64,000 nt of DNA from Psococerastis gibbosa (lineage: Eukaryota > Arthropoda > Insecta > Psocodea > Psocidae), in contig OZ020487.1 of NCBI GenBank assembly GCA_963971405.1, positions 10,451,344 through 10,515,343 of the forward strand. The letters run 5' to 3'. The notes beneath the pieces were generated by a model that saw only the letters and a program-made list of their open reading frames with translations, did not search any database and was not told where the DNA came from. The translations under genes were made by a program, and so were the position numbers. Below are positions 1 to 11,502 of this stretch, in pieces. Every line of letters begins with the position of its first letter. Within the stretch, counting starts at the first letter, position 1.

Positions 1-103
1 AAAAACTTGTTATAACAACTAACACAAGTGGGTTTCTTAGACAAAGTTAATTTCTTAACGATTATTTGGGTTTTACTAATTCGGGTTGTTATAACAAGTT
101 TTT
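1..103. mobile_element. Small palindromic MITE
   Basis: Perfect 19-bp terminal inverted repeat: AAAAACTTGTTATAACAAC at 1-19 and its reverse complement at 85-103, around a 65-bp AT-rich centre. There is no coding capacity. Because it begins at the window edge, the left target duplication cannot be seen. Confidence 0.6.
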
Positions 104-164
104 CTAAAACTCTAAGTTTTTGTTATTTTTTGTTTATTATAATGCTAATATCCTACAATTAGAG

Positions 165-385
165 ACAACCTTGAGTGCCAGGTAGGGGGCAAAAGTTTTA
201 AGGGGATGGCCAGATGAAATAGCAAATTATTTAAGCGGGCCGAAAAAAAAATAGAACAAAAGTCAAATTTTTTTTATATACAACCTTGAGTGCCAGGCAG
301 AGGCAAACGTTTCAAGTGGATGAAATAGCAAATTAACTAGGCGGGCCGAAAAAAGTGGAACAAAAGGCAAAACAAATTTTTATAA
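165..385. repeat. Two-unit tandem repeat, about 115 bp per unit
   Basis: Two diverged direct copies, each opening with CAACCTTGAGTGCCAGG and containing GATGAAATAGCAAATTA and GGCGGGCCGAAAAAA. No protein is encoded. The following 386-775 is unassigned AT-rich sequence. Confidence 0.6.
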
Positions 386-774
386 ATGATAAACTTTAAT
401 TTTGATTTTGATCTCTCTCAAAACCTATACGCTACAAAAGAAGGAAACTGTTATTCAGTTCTACAAGTAGCTACGCAGAAAGAATATTTTGTGCAGGTAT
501 TACAGTTTTTTTTGTGCAGGTGTAATTTTGAGGGGATTTTCAAAACAGTGTCGCAGGCCAAAAGGGTACATTTGGCTCGCGGACCGTACTTTGCCCTACA
601 CCGGCATATGCAGTGGAAAGCTAATGTTAAGTTTTACAAATTTAACGATAGTGACTTGTGACAGTCGCCACGGATTACCGAAAAAATTGGCCGAAAATTG
701 ATCTTAAGGCGAGAGTAAGAAAATATTAATAATTATTATTAATTTATAAATTATTATTAATTTATTAAAAAAGT

Positions 775-930
775 TAATCGCATACAAACAATTTAATGAA
801 TGTATCCGATTTACCTCTTCAGTCACCTCTGCAGGTTAGAACCCGTGTTGAGCTACGACACGTCTCCGATCTCATAGCGTATAGAGACTCGCACAAGTAC
901 AAGCATGCTACCAACTTGCCTTAGCCTATA
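775..930 (-). repeat. SINE-like repeat family B copy
   Basis: Contains the family B core read on minus: a tRNA-like head, GAGTCTCTA, CGATC/GGAGACGTGTCG, ACACGGGT, then GAGGTTAATCGGATACATTCAT. Relatives are near 3990-4130, 7934-8105, 50385-50550 and 56895-57055. The head resembles a pol III A box, but no clear B box is seen, so it is called SINE-like only. Confidence 0.5.
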
Positions 931-1367
931 AAGTAAACGAGACTTTACCGAGCCGAACTATTGGCTGAAATAGAAAAAAAAATTGTTCACCGCCCAAATA
1001 CATGTAGGGTAATAGACAAAAAGTGACAGTAGCGAAGACGGCCTGAACTCAAAAGAGATCGAAGAGGTCGGGCGGGGGCGCTACAAATGTTGATCATACA
1101 ATATGACGTCAGATTTTTCAGAAGAACTCTTAAGATGAAACGGATGAAAGAGAAACCGGCTGGGAGATATTATTACAAAAGTTTTGACAACTTTAAAATT
1201 TAAAAAGTCATCACTTGATCGGAACACACATTTTCATTTCCTACAACTAACTGTTTCAAGGGTCTCAAACAATTTTTTTAAAAAGTGTCTGCGTGTTGAA
1301 TGGGTAAGTTGAAAGAATCGTCTAAAATGAAATCACAGTATGGGATGCATTTTACAGCAGAGGCGTA

Positions 1368-1640
1368 AAGTTTTAGAATGATAGAGGCGGCAAAACTAAG
1401 TAGACCCTATGACGTCATCAGGCAGGATTTAAGGAAAAATTGAAAATATAAGAGCAAAATAGTAGAGTTTTACGCATTTTAATAGTTGTAAAGTATAGCT
1501 GTAGATTTTACAAAGCTAAAGGAATGCTTACATTCATATTGCTGCAAAGGGGACCATGAAGTATGAACCACGTCTTACAGTACTCGAGGCTGTGGGGGGG
1601 GGGGGGAGGGCAAAGAAAACTAGGCCTGCACACAGTAAAG
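1368..1640 (-). mobile_element. Truncated CAGGGGCGTAAA-type hAT MITE
   Basis: Begins CAGAGGCGTAAAGTTTTAG and carries the same body in reverse order as the copies at 37921-38201 and 55456-55778 (TAGACCCTATGACGTCAT, AATTTTACAAAGCTAAAGG, a poly-G tract). The distal inverted repeat is not recognisable, so the copy is truncated or rearranged. Confidence 0.55.
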
Positions 1641-1848
1641 GTGAGGGGGAAAATTCGCCCTGAATAAGAAAAAAAATGGGATCATGCTGTGCTCTTACTA
1701 AAAAATTACCTATTAAGCAGTACGGTAAGATTTTGATTTTGTCATGCACCCTGTAACTATTGCCCTTTTGGGGGTTGGATGATCAAAATGTTGAGTTATT
1801 GCGTCCATCTCACTCTGTTTCAAATTATTTGTTTCCTGCCTGCTTTGT

Positions 1849-2305
1849 CAGGTCCTGTAGAATAGTGGTACAGACTCCGATTTCACCCGAAAGGTTGTTA
1901 GTAGTAGAGTGGTTGGACACAGTCCCAGGCCACGGTGTGGGCCCATAGGACAGTGGACCTCCTGATTATAGTGGATTCCGAACCACTTGGGAAACACAGT
2001 GAAGTCACACGATTAGTTCGGAGGTGACCAGGACAAGTCCTACCATGTTTCCCTACCGGCACTGTGCGCACGAGCAAGTTATCTGCATCTATGAACCTGC
2101 TCTGGTCCGCTGGATTCAACTTGATATGGCGGCCGGCTCGAAAGGTTGTTGGTTCGAGTCCCACACTGGCTACATTTTCTGGCCACGCTTCGGAGAGAGG
2201 ACGTAAAGCAGGCGGTCCCGGGTCATCCTAGTTGAGTGTAAGAAAGGGCTTTACAGCCCTAACTCTGCTAGGTTGGCTTAGTAAACAACAAAAAGTCAAG
2301 AGTTT
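1849..2305 (+). mobile_element. tRNA-derived SINE family A, split by another repeat
   Basis: Forward copy of SINE family A: head TGTAGAATAGTGGTACAGAC (A-box-like), B box GGTTCGAGTCC near 2150, body ending in the reverse complement of CTAAGCCAACCTAG. It is split between 1900 and about 2138 by a second repeat (GGACCTCCTGATTATAGTGG...). Both sides of the insert carry CGAAAGGTTGTT (1889-1900 and about 2138-2149), a 12-bp target duplication. The insert is a copy of the dispersed family C element also seen at 20955-21280. Confidence 0.7.
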
Positions 2306-3052
2306 TTATTATATTTTATTTTTATTTTTTATTTTTTAGTTCTCTAGCTATTCTATTTCTTAGCTTTATTTAGTAGTCCCGTTCTATATATAATATATAT
2401 ATACATATACATATATATAGAATTATAAGGATGTTTCACGCTATACATAAGTATATTATTATTATTAAGCATATTAGGGAGATTCATCTACCTATTGAGA
2501 TGGCGACCAATGTTCGACTTTCGGAAAATTCCTTCACAACTTTTCATTTCATGACACCCCGAGCCTAAAACTACCCTCCGTTCAAAATGTTATATATATA
2601 TATATACATGTATATCGATTTTAGGAAACACTCTAACTTCCGTAAATATTATCCGATTTTGATGAAACTTGGCACAAAAATTAATCATACAAATGTCTTG
2701 ATCGAGTTCGTTAACCAGCCAGATCCACTATTTAGTTACAAGATGGCGGCCAATTGAAACCTTGTATAATTCATATCTCAGCTAATATTGGTCGCAGAGG
2801 AATGAATTAAAATTCGATTGAAAGCCCGTATTATTATCTACGATAATGGTAATGAACACTTTTTGCGACAAATCAACCATTTTAAGATGGCATCCAGTCA
2901 AAGTGGAAATAATTTGATAAATAAAAGTTCATTGTCGACATTGTGGTTCGAAATTTGGAACACAAGAGTGTTTTGTGTGTTGATGTTGTAGTCGGGAAAA
3001 TAATGAAGTATTTTTATTTGTTATTACATAAATAGTAGGGCTCTATTTTAGA

Positions 3053-3314
3053 CAGGTATTGTCATCCGCCATTTTTTATCCATTATAAGTCTGGTGTGTA
3101 AGCCAAGCATTGGGCGTTTACCTATTTATTATTAGAAATGTATCGTTGTTTATTTATTTTTTATATAAAAAACGTTCTACCAATTAGGGAAGTGTTTCAA
3201 AAAAAAATACTAAAACTTGTTTTCGTTTTTTTCTATCTTTTACTTTTCTTAAAAATAATTACAATACTTAGCATATAGGAAATATAGGATAAAAAATGGC
3301 GGATGACAATACCC
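3053..3314. mobile_element. Foldback element
   Basis: Inverted repeat of about 28 bp: CAGGTATTGTCATCCGCC and the following bases on the left match the reverse complement of GGCGGATGACAATACC on the right. The centre is AT-rich with no ORF. The flanks 2310-3050 and 3320-3960 hold only AT-rich sequence, (TA)n tracts and nothing recognisable. Confidence 0.55.
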
Positions 3315-3989
3315 GGGTATATAGTGCCTTAATAAATAGAATAGGTAGCGTAGAGGAATAGCAGGGTCTGAGGAATCTCCCTACTCCTTATTGGCCAGAG
3401 CCGAAAGGGATTTTTTTTCTACTGCAGGAGGAGCTATCTATTCTGTGGTATGCAGCATTTTGTTCAGTTACCTGTATAAAGCATGTTACGAGGTATCATT
3501 TAGCAACAATAAAATTAGAAAATGAAATGCATAGAGTACCTATTGAACTTTGTAGACATATCTGAATACTCAGAATTACGTGAATATACTGTACATACAG
3601 TGTATACATACTGTACATACTGTATGCGCCCACATTATACTAGTACATAGAGTTTTTTTATTTTTTATTTTATTTTTTATTCGCATCCAAACAATTCAAT
3701 CAATGTATCACATCCGAATGAGAGGTTTTTTGGTGCCTGGTGGCTTTTTCCTCTCCTACTCAAATACATAACAGTAGTCTAGGCTATCCTGTCTGATAAA
3801 GGTCTATTGCTTCTTGAGGTAGACCCTTTGTCCTTCCGTTTATACATTTCGGGAGGTGGCAACTTGAGCCCTGCTCGCGTAGGAAGGCTTGAGGCAACTT
3901 GAGTCTCTCTGCAAGGTTGGCCATCACCATTTCGTGGGCGAGGTGGAGCCCTACATGGTTAAAAAACTTTCTTCTTCTTCTTCTTTGTA

Positions 3990-4130
3990 TCCGTAACCTC
4001 TTTAGGCACCTCTGTACTGTAGGTAATACCTGTGTTGAGTTACGACAGGTCACCGATCGCATGATTGTGTAGAGACTCGCACAAGTAACTTACGAACAAG
4101 CTACCACTATGCCATCGAAGGTCGTAAATT
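3990..4130 (-). repeat. SINE-like repeat family B copy
   Basis: Diverged family B copy (TGTTGAGTTACGACAGGTCACCGATCGCATG, with TAGAGACTCGCACAAGTA), next to a (TTC)n microsatellite at about 3970. Confidence 0.45.
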
Positions 4131-4663
4131 AAATTAATCTTAACGATATTTAAGAAACATATTTGGCTACAACTACAATCATTAGAATCTGTCGTCAGAC
4201 AATAAGGGCAAAGAAATCTTGACAGGCGGTAAAATGAAAACTGTCAGTACTGGAAGCAAAGAAAAAAAACCTGATAGAGCGTTCCAACTTTTCCAAACAG
4301 CTAAAATATAATATATATAAATATAAATACTAAAATATATAAAAGGTCGCTGGAAACATATCAAGTTAATCCGAGGAATTTAACAAAAAACTGTCTCATT
4401 TCTCATTGCTGTATACGGCAATTTGCCTATGTTCGTAGACATTTTTTCTTAGAAGATGACCTTTTCCTTTTGTAAAATTTGTAAAATTAAGAAAGTAAGT
4501 AGTAAGTGAGCACATAGGTATAATATACCTCTGTATAATGTGCTATGGGAACTGGTAATTTTGTGTAAATTTTATTTATTTATATTATGTAAATTCATCA
4601 AAGAAAACCCAATTCCACCTAAAGTTAAATAGTCACATTAACAAAAAAATAATAATAATAATA

Positions 4664-4875
4664 AATCTTGACTTTTTGTTGTTCTATTACTAAGCCAACC
4701 TAGCGCGGGGTTTGGGCTGTAAAGTCCTCTCTTACATTCAACTAGGACGACCCGGGACCACCTGCCTTACATGCCCTCCTATGCATGACCAGAAAATGTA
4801 GACAGTGTGGGGCTCGAACCAATAACCTTTCAGGTGAAAGTCGGAGTCTGTACCACTACTCTACAGGACCTGACA
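4664..4875 (-). mobile_element. tRNA-derived SINE family A
   Basis: Read on minus, the copy has the tRNA-like head TAGAGTAGTGGTACAGACTC and the B box GGTTCGAGCCC. The body contains CCCGGGTCGTCCTAGTTG and the end CTAGGTTGGCTTAGTAATAG, followed by an AT-rich tail (TTATTATTATT). Other copies are at 1849-2305, 15259-15456, 42626-42815 and 54205-54412. Confidence 0.75.
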
Positions 4876-4929
4876 GACTAACTGACCTTTTTTTGATGGA
4901 TAGTATCTCTCTAGCTACGCTAGGGCTGA

Positions 4930-5230
4930 ACTGCAGGCTACTAGTGGGGTCACAGGTGGCGGATAGTGAACGGCCATCAGATATGATGGTTAGCTGCGAA
5001 TAAGATGAATAAGCAGTCCCCGACCAAGCAGTACCGAGTGGGGTCCGGTTAAAGATCCCCCACCTAGCTCCTTGGAGCTAGGGCATGGGCAGCCTTTTGT
5101 CCATGGGAGAGAAAAAGCTCCCTAAAGGCGGAAGAATTCAACAGAGGAGTCAACGGCATAAGGATGCAGAAGGCAACGGGAAACCACTGCATTAAAGGTC
5201 CTTCGGGGCATCCCTTGTACAATCATCATG
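4930..5230. repeat. Dispersed repeat shared with 28630-28770
   Basis: CTACTAGTGGGGTCACAGGTGG and the following bases recur near 28635. The distal part (GGCAACGGGAAACCACTGCA) resembles untranslated parts of retroelements, but no ORF is seen. 5240-5810 holds nothing I recognise. Confidence 0.4.
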
Positions 5231-5812
5231 AGCGAAAAGTTTAAAACTTATCACTCAAATGATCACCAATTTTCAACGTTGAAGGGGCACGAGAAAAAAA
5301 AAGCTACGCCCTTGGCTGCAATAGTTTTTAAGAAAAACGTCGTCCAAGGAAATTTTGTGCAGAAACGTTAATTCTAACCTGCTTCACACAAGTTTTTAAT
5401 TTCAAATGTTAAACATAACTTTTCTTTGCAAATATCAATTCGTAATAAAGCTCATATGAAACGATGTTCTCTTATGAATTTAATTAACATTTAATTAATT
5501 TGATAATAACTATCTCGTATAGGAACATTGCTCAAGCATGAAGACGTGTCGTGTAATTAATTATGTGTCGCAGTCTTTGTAAAGTTTCCCGAACATTGTG
5601 AACCTTAGTTTAGGGCGGGCGTTTGGAAATCTACTGGTAATGTACCTACTGATGGAATACAGGGATAAAAGAGTACATTTGCAGCATTTTTAAAAATATA
5701 CTTATGCAAGATAGGCCAAAACATCAACATAACACTAGGTACAGATTTTTTAGTATTTGAGTACCCGGCACTATCCATATTCCATGTCAACAATCACGAC
5801 AAGCCATAGATT

Positions 5813-6189
5813 TTAATAATAATATTAGATAGCGAACTCCCATGCTCTCTGTAGAGAGTGTTGTGAAGCCATCCGCCATTGCTATAAGTGGATAGAAAGA
5901 ACGAAAAGAACGCAAAGTACTTGTTCTTAAATGGGTACTTCTCGACGAAATAAATTTTATCTTGATTTAATTTCAGTTAATATTGTTTTTTATGTAACTA
6001 TTGATCAAAATCCACTGAAAATAAACTGAAATATTGACCTTTGAACGTAATTTTCACAGAAAATGTAAGAAAATCTCATGAGAACTCAAGGTGTAAATGA
6101 ATGTAAACAACGTTTTCTATCCACTTATAGCAATGGCGGCTGGCTTCAAAATATGCAGGGGAGTTCGCTATCTAGTATTATTATTAAAA
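5813..6189. mobile_element. Foldback element
   Basis: Arms of about 80 bp: left TAGATAGCGAACTCCC and CATTGCTATAAGTGGATAG; right the reverse complements CTATCCACTTATAGCAATGG and GGGAGTTCGCTATCTA. The AT-rich centre has no ORF. The right end abuts a LINE tail. Confidence 0.65.
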
Positions 6190-6600
6190 TTTATGCGACA
6201 AGCTATTCTCAAAACAATAATAAATTCAATATGTTGGAAAAATTATTTTAATGAACTTCCTCTGGATATAAAAGACTCGCCAAACTATCATTTATTCAGA
6301 AGAAGATTTGACAAATGGCTTATAGAAAGCCTCGAACTCCATTTAAAATTAGAAAAATATTTGTTTAACCCATCACGTACACACACCATACTCAATGCAA
6401 CACCATACCGCACCTACTTAGCCTACTATACATACATGCAAAAAGGTTTATGTTACATTAAATCCGTTTATCTTAGTTTAATTAAAATTTCCCCCTAAAA
6501 CTGGTCTAGCCAATAGGAAAAAACGGTATTTGTATTAAATTGTATTGCATAGTATAAGATTTTGGAAATAAGTGTTTTATTCATTCATTCATTCAGGGAT
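6190..6600 (+). pseudogene. LINE (non-LTR retrotransposon) 3' end remnant
   Basis: The conceptual peptide around 6225-6350 contains FNELPLDIKDSPNYHLFRRR followed by FDKWLIE, the motif found at the C-terminus of many reverse transcriptase ORFs (a pattern like WNxLPxxIRxSxxxxxFKRxLKxxL). A stop and a 3' UTR ending in ATTCATTCATTCATT follow, a simple-repeat LINE tail. It is strongly 5'-truncated; the reverse transcriptase catalytic core is absent. The clade is not assigned. Confidence 0.6.
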
Positions 6601-6741
6601 ATAATTTGCACAGGACAAAACATGACAGTGGGCATCTTTTTTGATCAGATTTACTTTTTATCGGTTGGTTCGAGTCACTCTAGCATCGTTTTCAAAATTA
6701 TAATGTGACATGGTAAAAAATGGCAAAGAGCATTTCACTTA

Positions 6742-7010
6742 GTGTTACGGTCACTTACGATACATGCTAGAATAGAAAGAAAATTGTAATATGGAAAATT
6801 GTGAAGTGAACCTAGGAACGAACCTGGGTAGCAGGGTGAGCTCTGTGTCACCAGCCACCCAGGGTCTATACGTTAAGCTTATAAGATAATAACATAGGCC
6901 TATAAACATATACCCTGGGTGGCTGGTGGCTCACCCTGCTACCCAGGTTCACCCCACTATTTTCTATATTACAATTTTATTTCTATTCTAGTAGTAAGTG
7001 ACCGTAACAC
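6742..7010. mobile_element. Palindromic MITE with TTA target duplication
   Basis: Near-full-length inverted repeat: GTGTTACGGTCACTTAC at the left, its complement GTAAGTGACCGTAACAC at the right, arms above 100 bp including GGGTAGCAGGGTGAGC and ACCAGCCACCCAGGG. TTA lies on both sides (6739-6741, 7011-7013). A 3-bp TTA duplication suggests a PIF/Harbinger-type mover; no transposase is encoded. Confidence 0.7.
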
Positions 7011-7720
7011 TTAGGCTAAATTCTACTTATTCTAATGCCTCTTCTATCGAAGATTGGTGATCATGTCAATTAACGAGTAAACCCGTAGCTACCGTACTTC
7101 AGACTCCCCAAAAGGAAGTCAAGTAAGTATGTAGAGTAACGAACTGTACTGTACTTAACCTATACATGATGACTGTAGTAGGAAATTGTAATATATTCTA
7201 GTATTTTCTAGCTGCCTTCTGCATACTTAGCCTATTTTACTAACATAGGGTAGATAACTAAATGTGAATTTAGATAAAGTGGAACAACTATAAAATCCAA
7301 CTTTATACTTTCTGTTTGAAATTTAAATAACAGTAGATTACGTTCATAAATTTTGACGCAAAGTAAAGATAAAAGGAAGCTTGAAAATTAGTTCTATTAA
7401 TTTATCTCAACCCTATTTGTACTAATGGGAACGATAAGACCAGAGGAAAAGCAAATGGAAGATTTGAAATAAAAATTTGTACAGCAAAGTCAAAGTGTTT
7501 GAGTAGAAATTTGAAACAGGCGTAGATACTCATATATTGTACATTAGAATCCGCCACTAATGACTAAACCAGTGTAAAATTGAATGTAAAATGAACGACT
7601 TAATTTTATTTCTCTTTATTTTCTGCCGAAGGTTTGAAAATAGAATTTGCAGTCTTGTATAAGGAATAAGTAAATAATGTAATAATGCATAATTAGGAAA
7701 AAAAACGTAAGTACGGTATA

Positions 7721-7917
7721 GTCCACGCAAAATGGGAAAAGTATGGACATGGAATGTTTTCATCCTGAGCAACACTGTAAAAATATTCATTGCACAATTT
7801 TTGCTATGCCTTGCATCCAATCCAACAATGTAACACAAAATGGTGCAAGAAATATTTTTACAGTGTTGTACAGGATCAAAACATTCCATGTCCATACTTT
7901 TCTCATTTTGCGTGGAC
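7721..7917. mobile_element. Palindromic MITE
   Basis: Long inverted repeat beginning GTCCACGCAAAATGGGAAAA and continuing TATGGACATGGAATGTTTT; the right arm ends CATTTTGCGTGGAC. ORFs crossing it on both strands read the same arms and are not genes. 7020-7715 is otherwise featureless AT-rich DNA. Confidence 0.7.
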
Positions 7918-7933
7918 TGTACAACATACTTTG

Positions 7934-8105
7934 GCTTCGATAGCCAGGTGGTAGCGTGTTTGTGCTTGTGCAAGTCTCTACACGCCATGCGATCGGAGAC
8001 AGACGTGCCTTAACTTGACACGGGTGCTAACCTGCAGAGGCGACAGAAGAGGTTAATGAGATAGATTCATTATATTGCTTGAATAGGATTAACCTTTTAA
8101 AAAAA
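7934..8105 (+). repeat. SINE-like repeat family B copy
   Basis: Forward copy: GATAGCCAGGTGGTAGCGTG (A-box-like head), GCAAGTCTCTACACGCC, GCGATCGGAGAC, then AGGCGACAGAAGAGGTTAAT. It abuts the foldback on its left and the minisatellite on its right. Confidence 0.55.
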
Positions 8106-8144
8106 AAACTTTTACAGCAGTAGGGTAATGTTGTATTATCCCAT

Positions 8145-8700
8145 TTCTTTTCTACTTATATTATGCTTGCCAGTGACGCATGGACGGATAAAGGGGGGGG
8201 GGGCAGGAGGGGTAGCTGCCCCCCCTTTTCTACTTTCTTTTCTTTCTTTTCTACTTATATTATGCTTGCCAGTGACGCATGGACGGATAAAGGGGGGGCA
8301 GGAGGGGTAGCTGCCCCCCCTTTTCTACTTTCTTTTCTTTCTTTTCTACTTATATTATGCTTGCCAGTGACGCATGGACGGATAAAGGGGGGGGGGGCAG
8401 GAGGGGTAGCTGCCCCCCCTTTTCTACTTTCTTTTCTTTCTTTTCTACTTATATTATGCTTGCCAGTGACGCATGGACGGATAAAGGGGGGGCAGGAGGG
8501 GTAGCTGCCCCCCTTTTCTACTTTCTTTTCTACTTATATTATGCTTGCCAGTGACGCATGGACGGATAAAGGGGGGGGGGCAGGAGGGGTAGCTGCCCCC
8601 CCTTTTCTACTTTCTTTTCTTTCTTTTCTACTTATATTATGCTTGCCAGTGACGCATGGACGGATAAAGGGGGGGGGGCAGGAGGGGTAGCTGCCCCCCA
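8145..8700. repeat. G-rich minisatellite, six units of about 80-105 bp
   Basis: Six direct units, each with TTATGCTTGCCAGTGACGCA, TGGACGGATAAA, a run of 7-11 G, GGCAGGAGGGGTAGCTGCC, a C run and a variable CTTTTC-rich linker. The last unit runs into a MITE-like body (8700-8835) ending GGCTGGATCCGTCCCTG. TGGACGGATAAA at the unit start mirrors TGGATCCGTCC at the end of that body, so the array appears to be amplified from one end of an inverted-repeat element. Confidence 0.75.
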
Positions 8701-9570
8701 AATTTGTTAAATATATTGTGAATTAATTTATTACGCTTTGATTTAATCGATAGGTTTTTCCTATTTTGACCCCCCACAACTACCCCCCCCCCCCCCCCCA
8801 AATCCCCCACAATGGGCTGGATCCGTCCCTGCAGTGGCTTTACATAAATTGGCTGAAAAGGCTGGAGCCTACAGCCGCAAATGTTTGGGGGCAACTAATT
8901 TCCCGAACTATTGGCTACATTTTCATTTAAGAGTTAGAGAAACATCCTTTTTTTTAATACAAACAAAAACTTACTCAAAATGTCATGCTTCGAACATGTC
9001 TGCCTGGGGCTTACAATATTTTACAGGTAAAAATTAAACAACATGCTCGTTTGGTGGATTACATAATTTTATATCTCATCCGTTGCACACTCTTTAAATT
9101 TAGGGGTAAGGTCTAGCATAAGTCATCAGTACAAGGGGCGACAAATTTCTTCTGCCTACTGCCTAAAATTCTCTAAAATTGCTTGCTCTATGAGCTTGCT
9201 AAAGAAGTTTGTTATTCCCAATTTAAGCACAGATCCCGAACTTGGGATTTCACCACCCTGGGCAACAAGTCTTCCAGCGCCCCTTACCCCATTAAAACAA
9301 AATGATGCGAAGGGAAATTATAAGAAATACGACCAAAGCATAAGGTATATAAACTCTGAATCTACTTATATACTTTGGTACACACACCGATGATAACAAA
9401 TATAGATAGATCAGGATTAATACAAATTTGTTTTCCTTCATTAGTCATTGCAGCATCTACGCTAGTCAATCAACTATTTTCTGACAATGATTTCACAACA
9501 GGGTTTTTTTTATGTATGAGGTATTTTTTTCATTTCAACTGGTGCTTTTATGGGACAGGGCCTGATTTTA

Positions 9571-10330
9571 CAGCAGCAAGCTGATCATGGCGGTTTTAAT
9601 ACCGAGGTAATATAATACCATGTCACGTGATGGTATTACTTCAATTGCTTTAAATCGAGCCCCTACACATCCATATGATTTGCCTGCGGAAGCAGGAGAC
9701 CAATAGAAAAATGCCATATTTAGACCTTAAACTTTCGCGCTAAATGAAACTATCTAACCCAAGATTTTTAAAACTAAAAAAAATGTGTCTCTATTAAATA
9801 TTTAGGTTGTCTAACTTCACTATTATGATAAATATGCTTTCTCAAAATAGCTGAAAATTATGTGGATTAAAAAGAAACAATAGCATGAGTATAATATATA
9901 AGTTCTTTGCTTAAAATAAATGAACTGCATATTTCAGAATTTTTTAATTTTTGATGTTGGTAATCGTCACAAGAGTACTAAGCGCGGAAAATTCAAATTG
10001 TGTCCATTTAAACAATTGAATGATCTTCGGCTATATTTTCTTCATTTTTTATGAATAGACTTAGACAAATTATCCTTAATATATTAATTCAAAGTTAAAA
10101 CTTGTTTATTTCTAGGGCGGTATGTGTTTATATTTGCTATTTATATTTGTTCCGGCAGCGTCGCGTCATTTCAGTTCTTCAGTATTGTCATTTGTCAACA
10201 TCACAATTTAAAAAATTCGGAAATTTGCTGTTCATTTATTTTAAACAATTGAATTAACCTCATCGCGTGACATGGTATTATATTACCCCCGGTATTATAA
10301 TAATACCACATCGCCATGATCAGGCTGCTG
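9571..10330. mobile_element. CAGCAGCCTGATC foldback MITE, long version
   Basis: Terminal inverted repeats of about 80 bp: left CAGCAGCAAGCTGATCATGG, then GGTAATATAATACCATGTCACG; right CGTGACATGGTATTATATTACC, then CCATGATCAGGCTGCTG. The interior is AT-rich with no ORF. A shorter relative lies at 47422-47592. 8900-9570 has no recognisable content. Confidence 0.7.
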
Positions 10331-10354
10331 CAGCAGCAGCAGCAGCAGCAGCAG
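10328..10354. repeat. (CAG)n microsatellite, about nine units
   Basis: An uninterrupted CAG run directly continues the CTGCTG end of the foldback at 9571-10330, so the triplet run probably grew from the terminal repeat itself. It is not in any coding frame of the receptor. Confidence 0.85.
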
Positions 10355-10868
10355 AGATTAATGTGATAGTAAGTTACGGAAGTTATCCATATTTTGTTTC
10401 TCAATAAAACTAAAATGAAAGGGTACGTTATGATTGTATACCGTAATCTAAAATCTTCATAAAGCGGTGAGAATTGGATTTCTACTTCTCATTCAAGTTG
10501 GAAGTTATAATAATGCATCCCACAACATTTTATACATAAAGGTTTTATATTATTTTTGTATTGTATTTTGTAGTAAATTGTACTTCGCTTAGCTTGGGTC
10601 CTTACCTTTTACGGTAAACGTGCATTCAGTTAAAAAAACAGTTGTACGGTATACTTAGGAAATGGTTTCGGATTTACAATTAGGGCAAAAATAATAAGAA
10701 CACGGAGCTTTTCATTATCTTCATAACTATTTGAGATAATGGCACCAAACTTGAACATGAACACCACTACCGAGAGGTACTTCATTAATGTTACCATCAG
10801 TTATAAGCGATGTATACTATATATAGTACATAATAGTCTCCTTAGTAACTTTGTAAAACTTACTGTCA

Positions 10869-10939
10869 CTCATTGTGAAAAAATTATTTGATATTTTATA
10901 ACGCAAAACTGTACAAAGAAATAATTTTTTCACAGTGAG
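10869..10939. repeat. Hairpin, about 71 bp
   Basis: CTCATTGTGAAAAAATTATTT at the left pairs with AAATAATTTTTTCACAGTGAG at the right; the loop is about 30 bp. It lies just upstream of Penelope-type copy A. 10355-10868 holds nothing else recognisable. Confidence 0.6.
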
Positions 10940-11039
10940 CGATGTAGGACTTTATAACTGCAAAGGCTTTCACGGCCGGAGTCGAATGAGGAACCAGTAG
11001 AATCCGGGCTGATGGGCCGTGGTCGAAGTGAAAGTGAAC

Positions 11040-11084
11040 TTCCAAACGTTTCGTCAACATCTGCGGTCGACATCTTCAGTGGAA
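11040..11084 (-). ncRNA. Hammerhead-ribozyme-like motif (copy A, left arm)
   Basis: Mirror-image of the 11814-11858 motif with the same stem I (TTCCA/TGGAA), CTGAAGA core, GTCGAC/GTTGAC stem II and GAAACGTT junction, read on minus. Confidence 0.5.
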
Positions 11085-11502
11085 CTGCGTAGACTTCTAA
11101 GATTGTATCTCGGAGGCTCAGCAGCGACTGTGAGGGCAGGAGGTTGTGCTCTGAAATTTATACTAAGATGCGGGGTGGTGGGGGTGGAGGCGGAGTCATC
11201 CTCGCTCCTGATTGGCTCCCTACTACCTCAACCTGATTTCCGGATGATGACACCAGTTTCTTTGCTGTAGTCTTCTTTAAGGCTGGATACCAAATTCTAT
11301 TGACCTTTAATCCTTCTTCTTTCCTTTCTTTCCAAATTCTATTGACTTTTAATCCTTCTTCTTTCCTTTCTTTCCAAATTCTATTGACCTTTAATCCTTC
11401 TTCTTTCCTATTGAAGTTATGCGGGTGCTTGTGGATCTCTATAGCCTCTCTGTGTAACCGAGGGTGGTATGAAGAACTTGTACATGCTACAGTACTTTCT
11501 AC

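Noticed and set aside
3784-4062. 92-residue minus-strand frame with an RRRRR stretch
   Set aside because: It crosses a (TTC)n microsatellite and a SINE-like repeat; no family is recognised.
6097-6498. 133-residue protein gene
   Set aside because: The N-terminal part is the arm of the 5813-6189 foldback, and the rest is a LINE C-terminal fragment.
8128-8554. Repetitive frames with GRIKGG and LLSFLSFLLILC units
   Set aside because: Pure translation of the minisatellite; unit length differences shift the frame, so it is not a repeat protein.
10201-10404. Cysteine-run protein on minus
   Set aside because: It is the (CAG)n microsatellite read in one frame.
10953-11060. Alternative hammerhead reading of CTGATGGGCCGTGGTCGAA
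   Set aside because: The core would be CUGAUGG rather than CUGANGA, and stem II would have a two-base loop. The CTGAAGA...GAAAC reading on the other strand fits far better.
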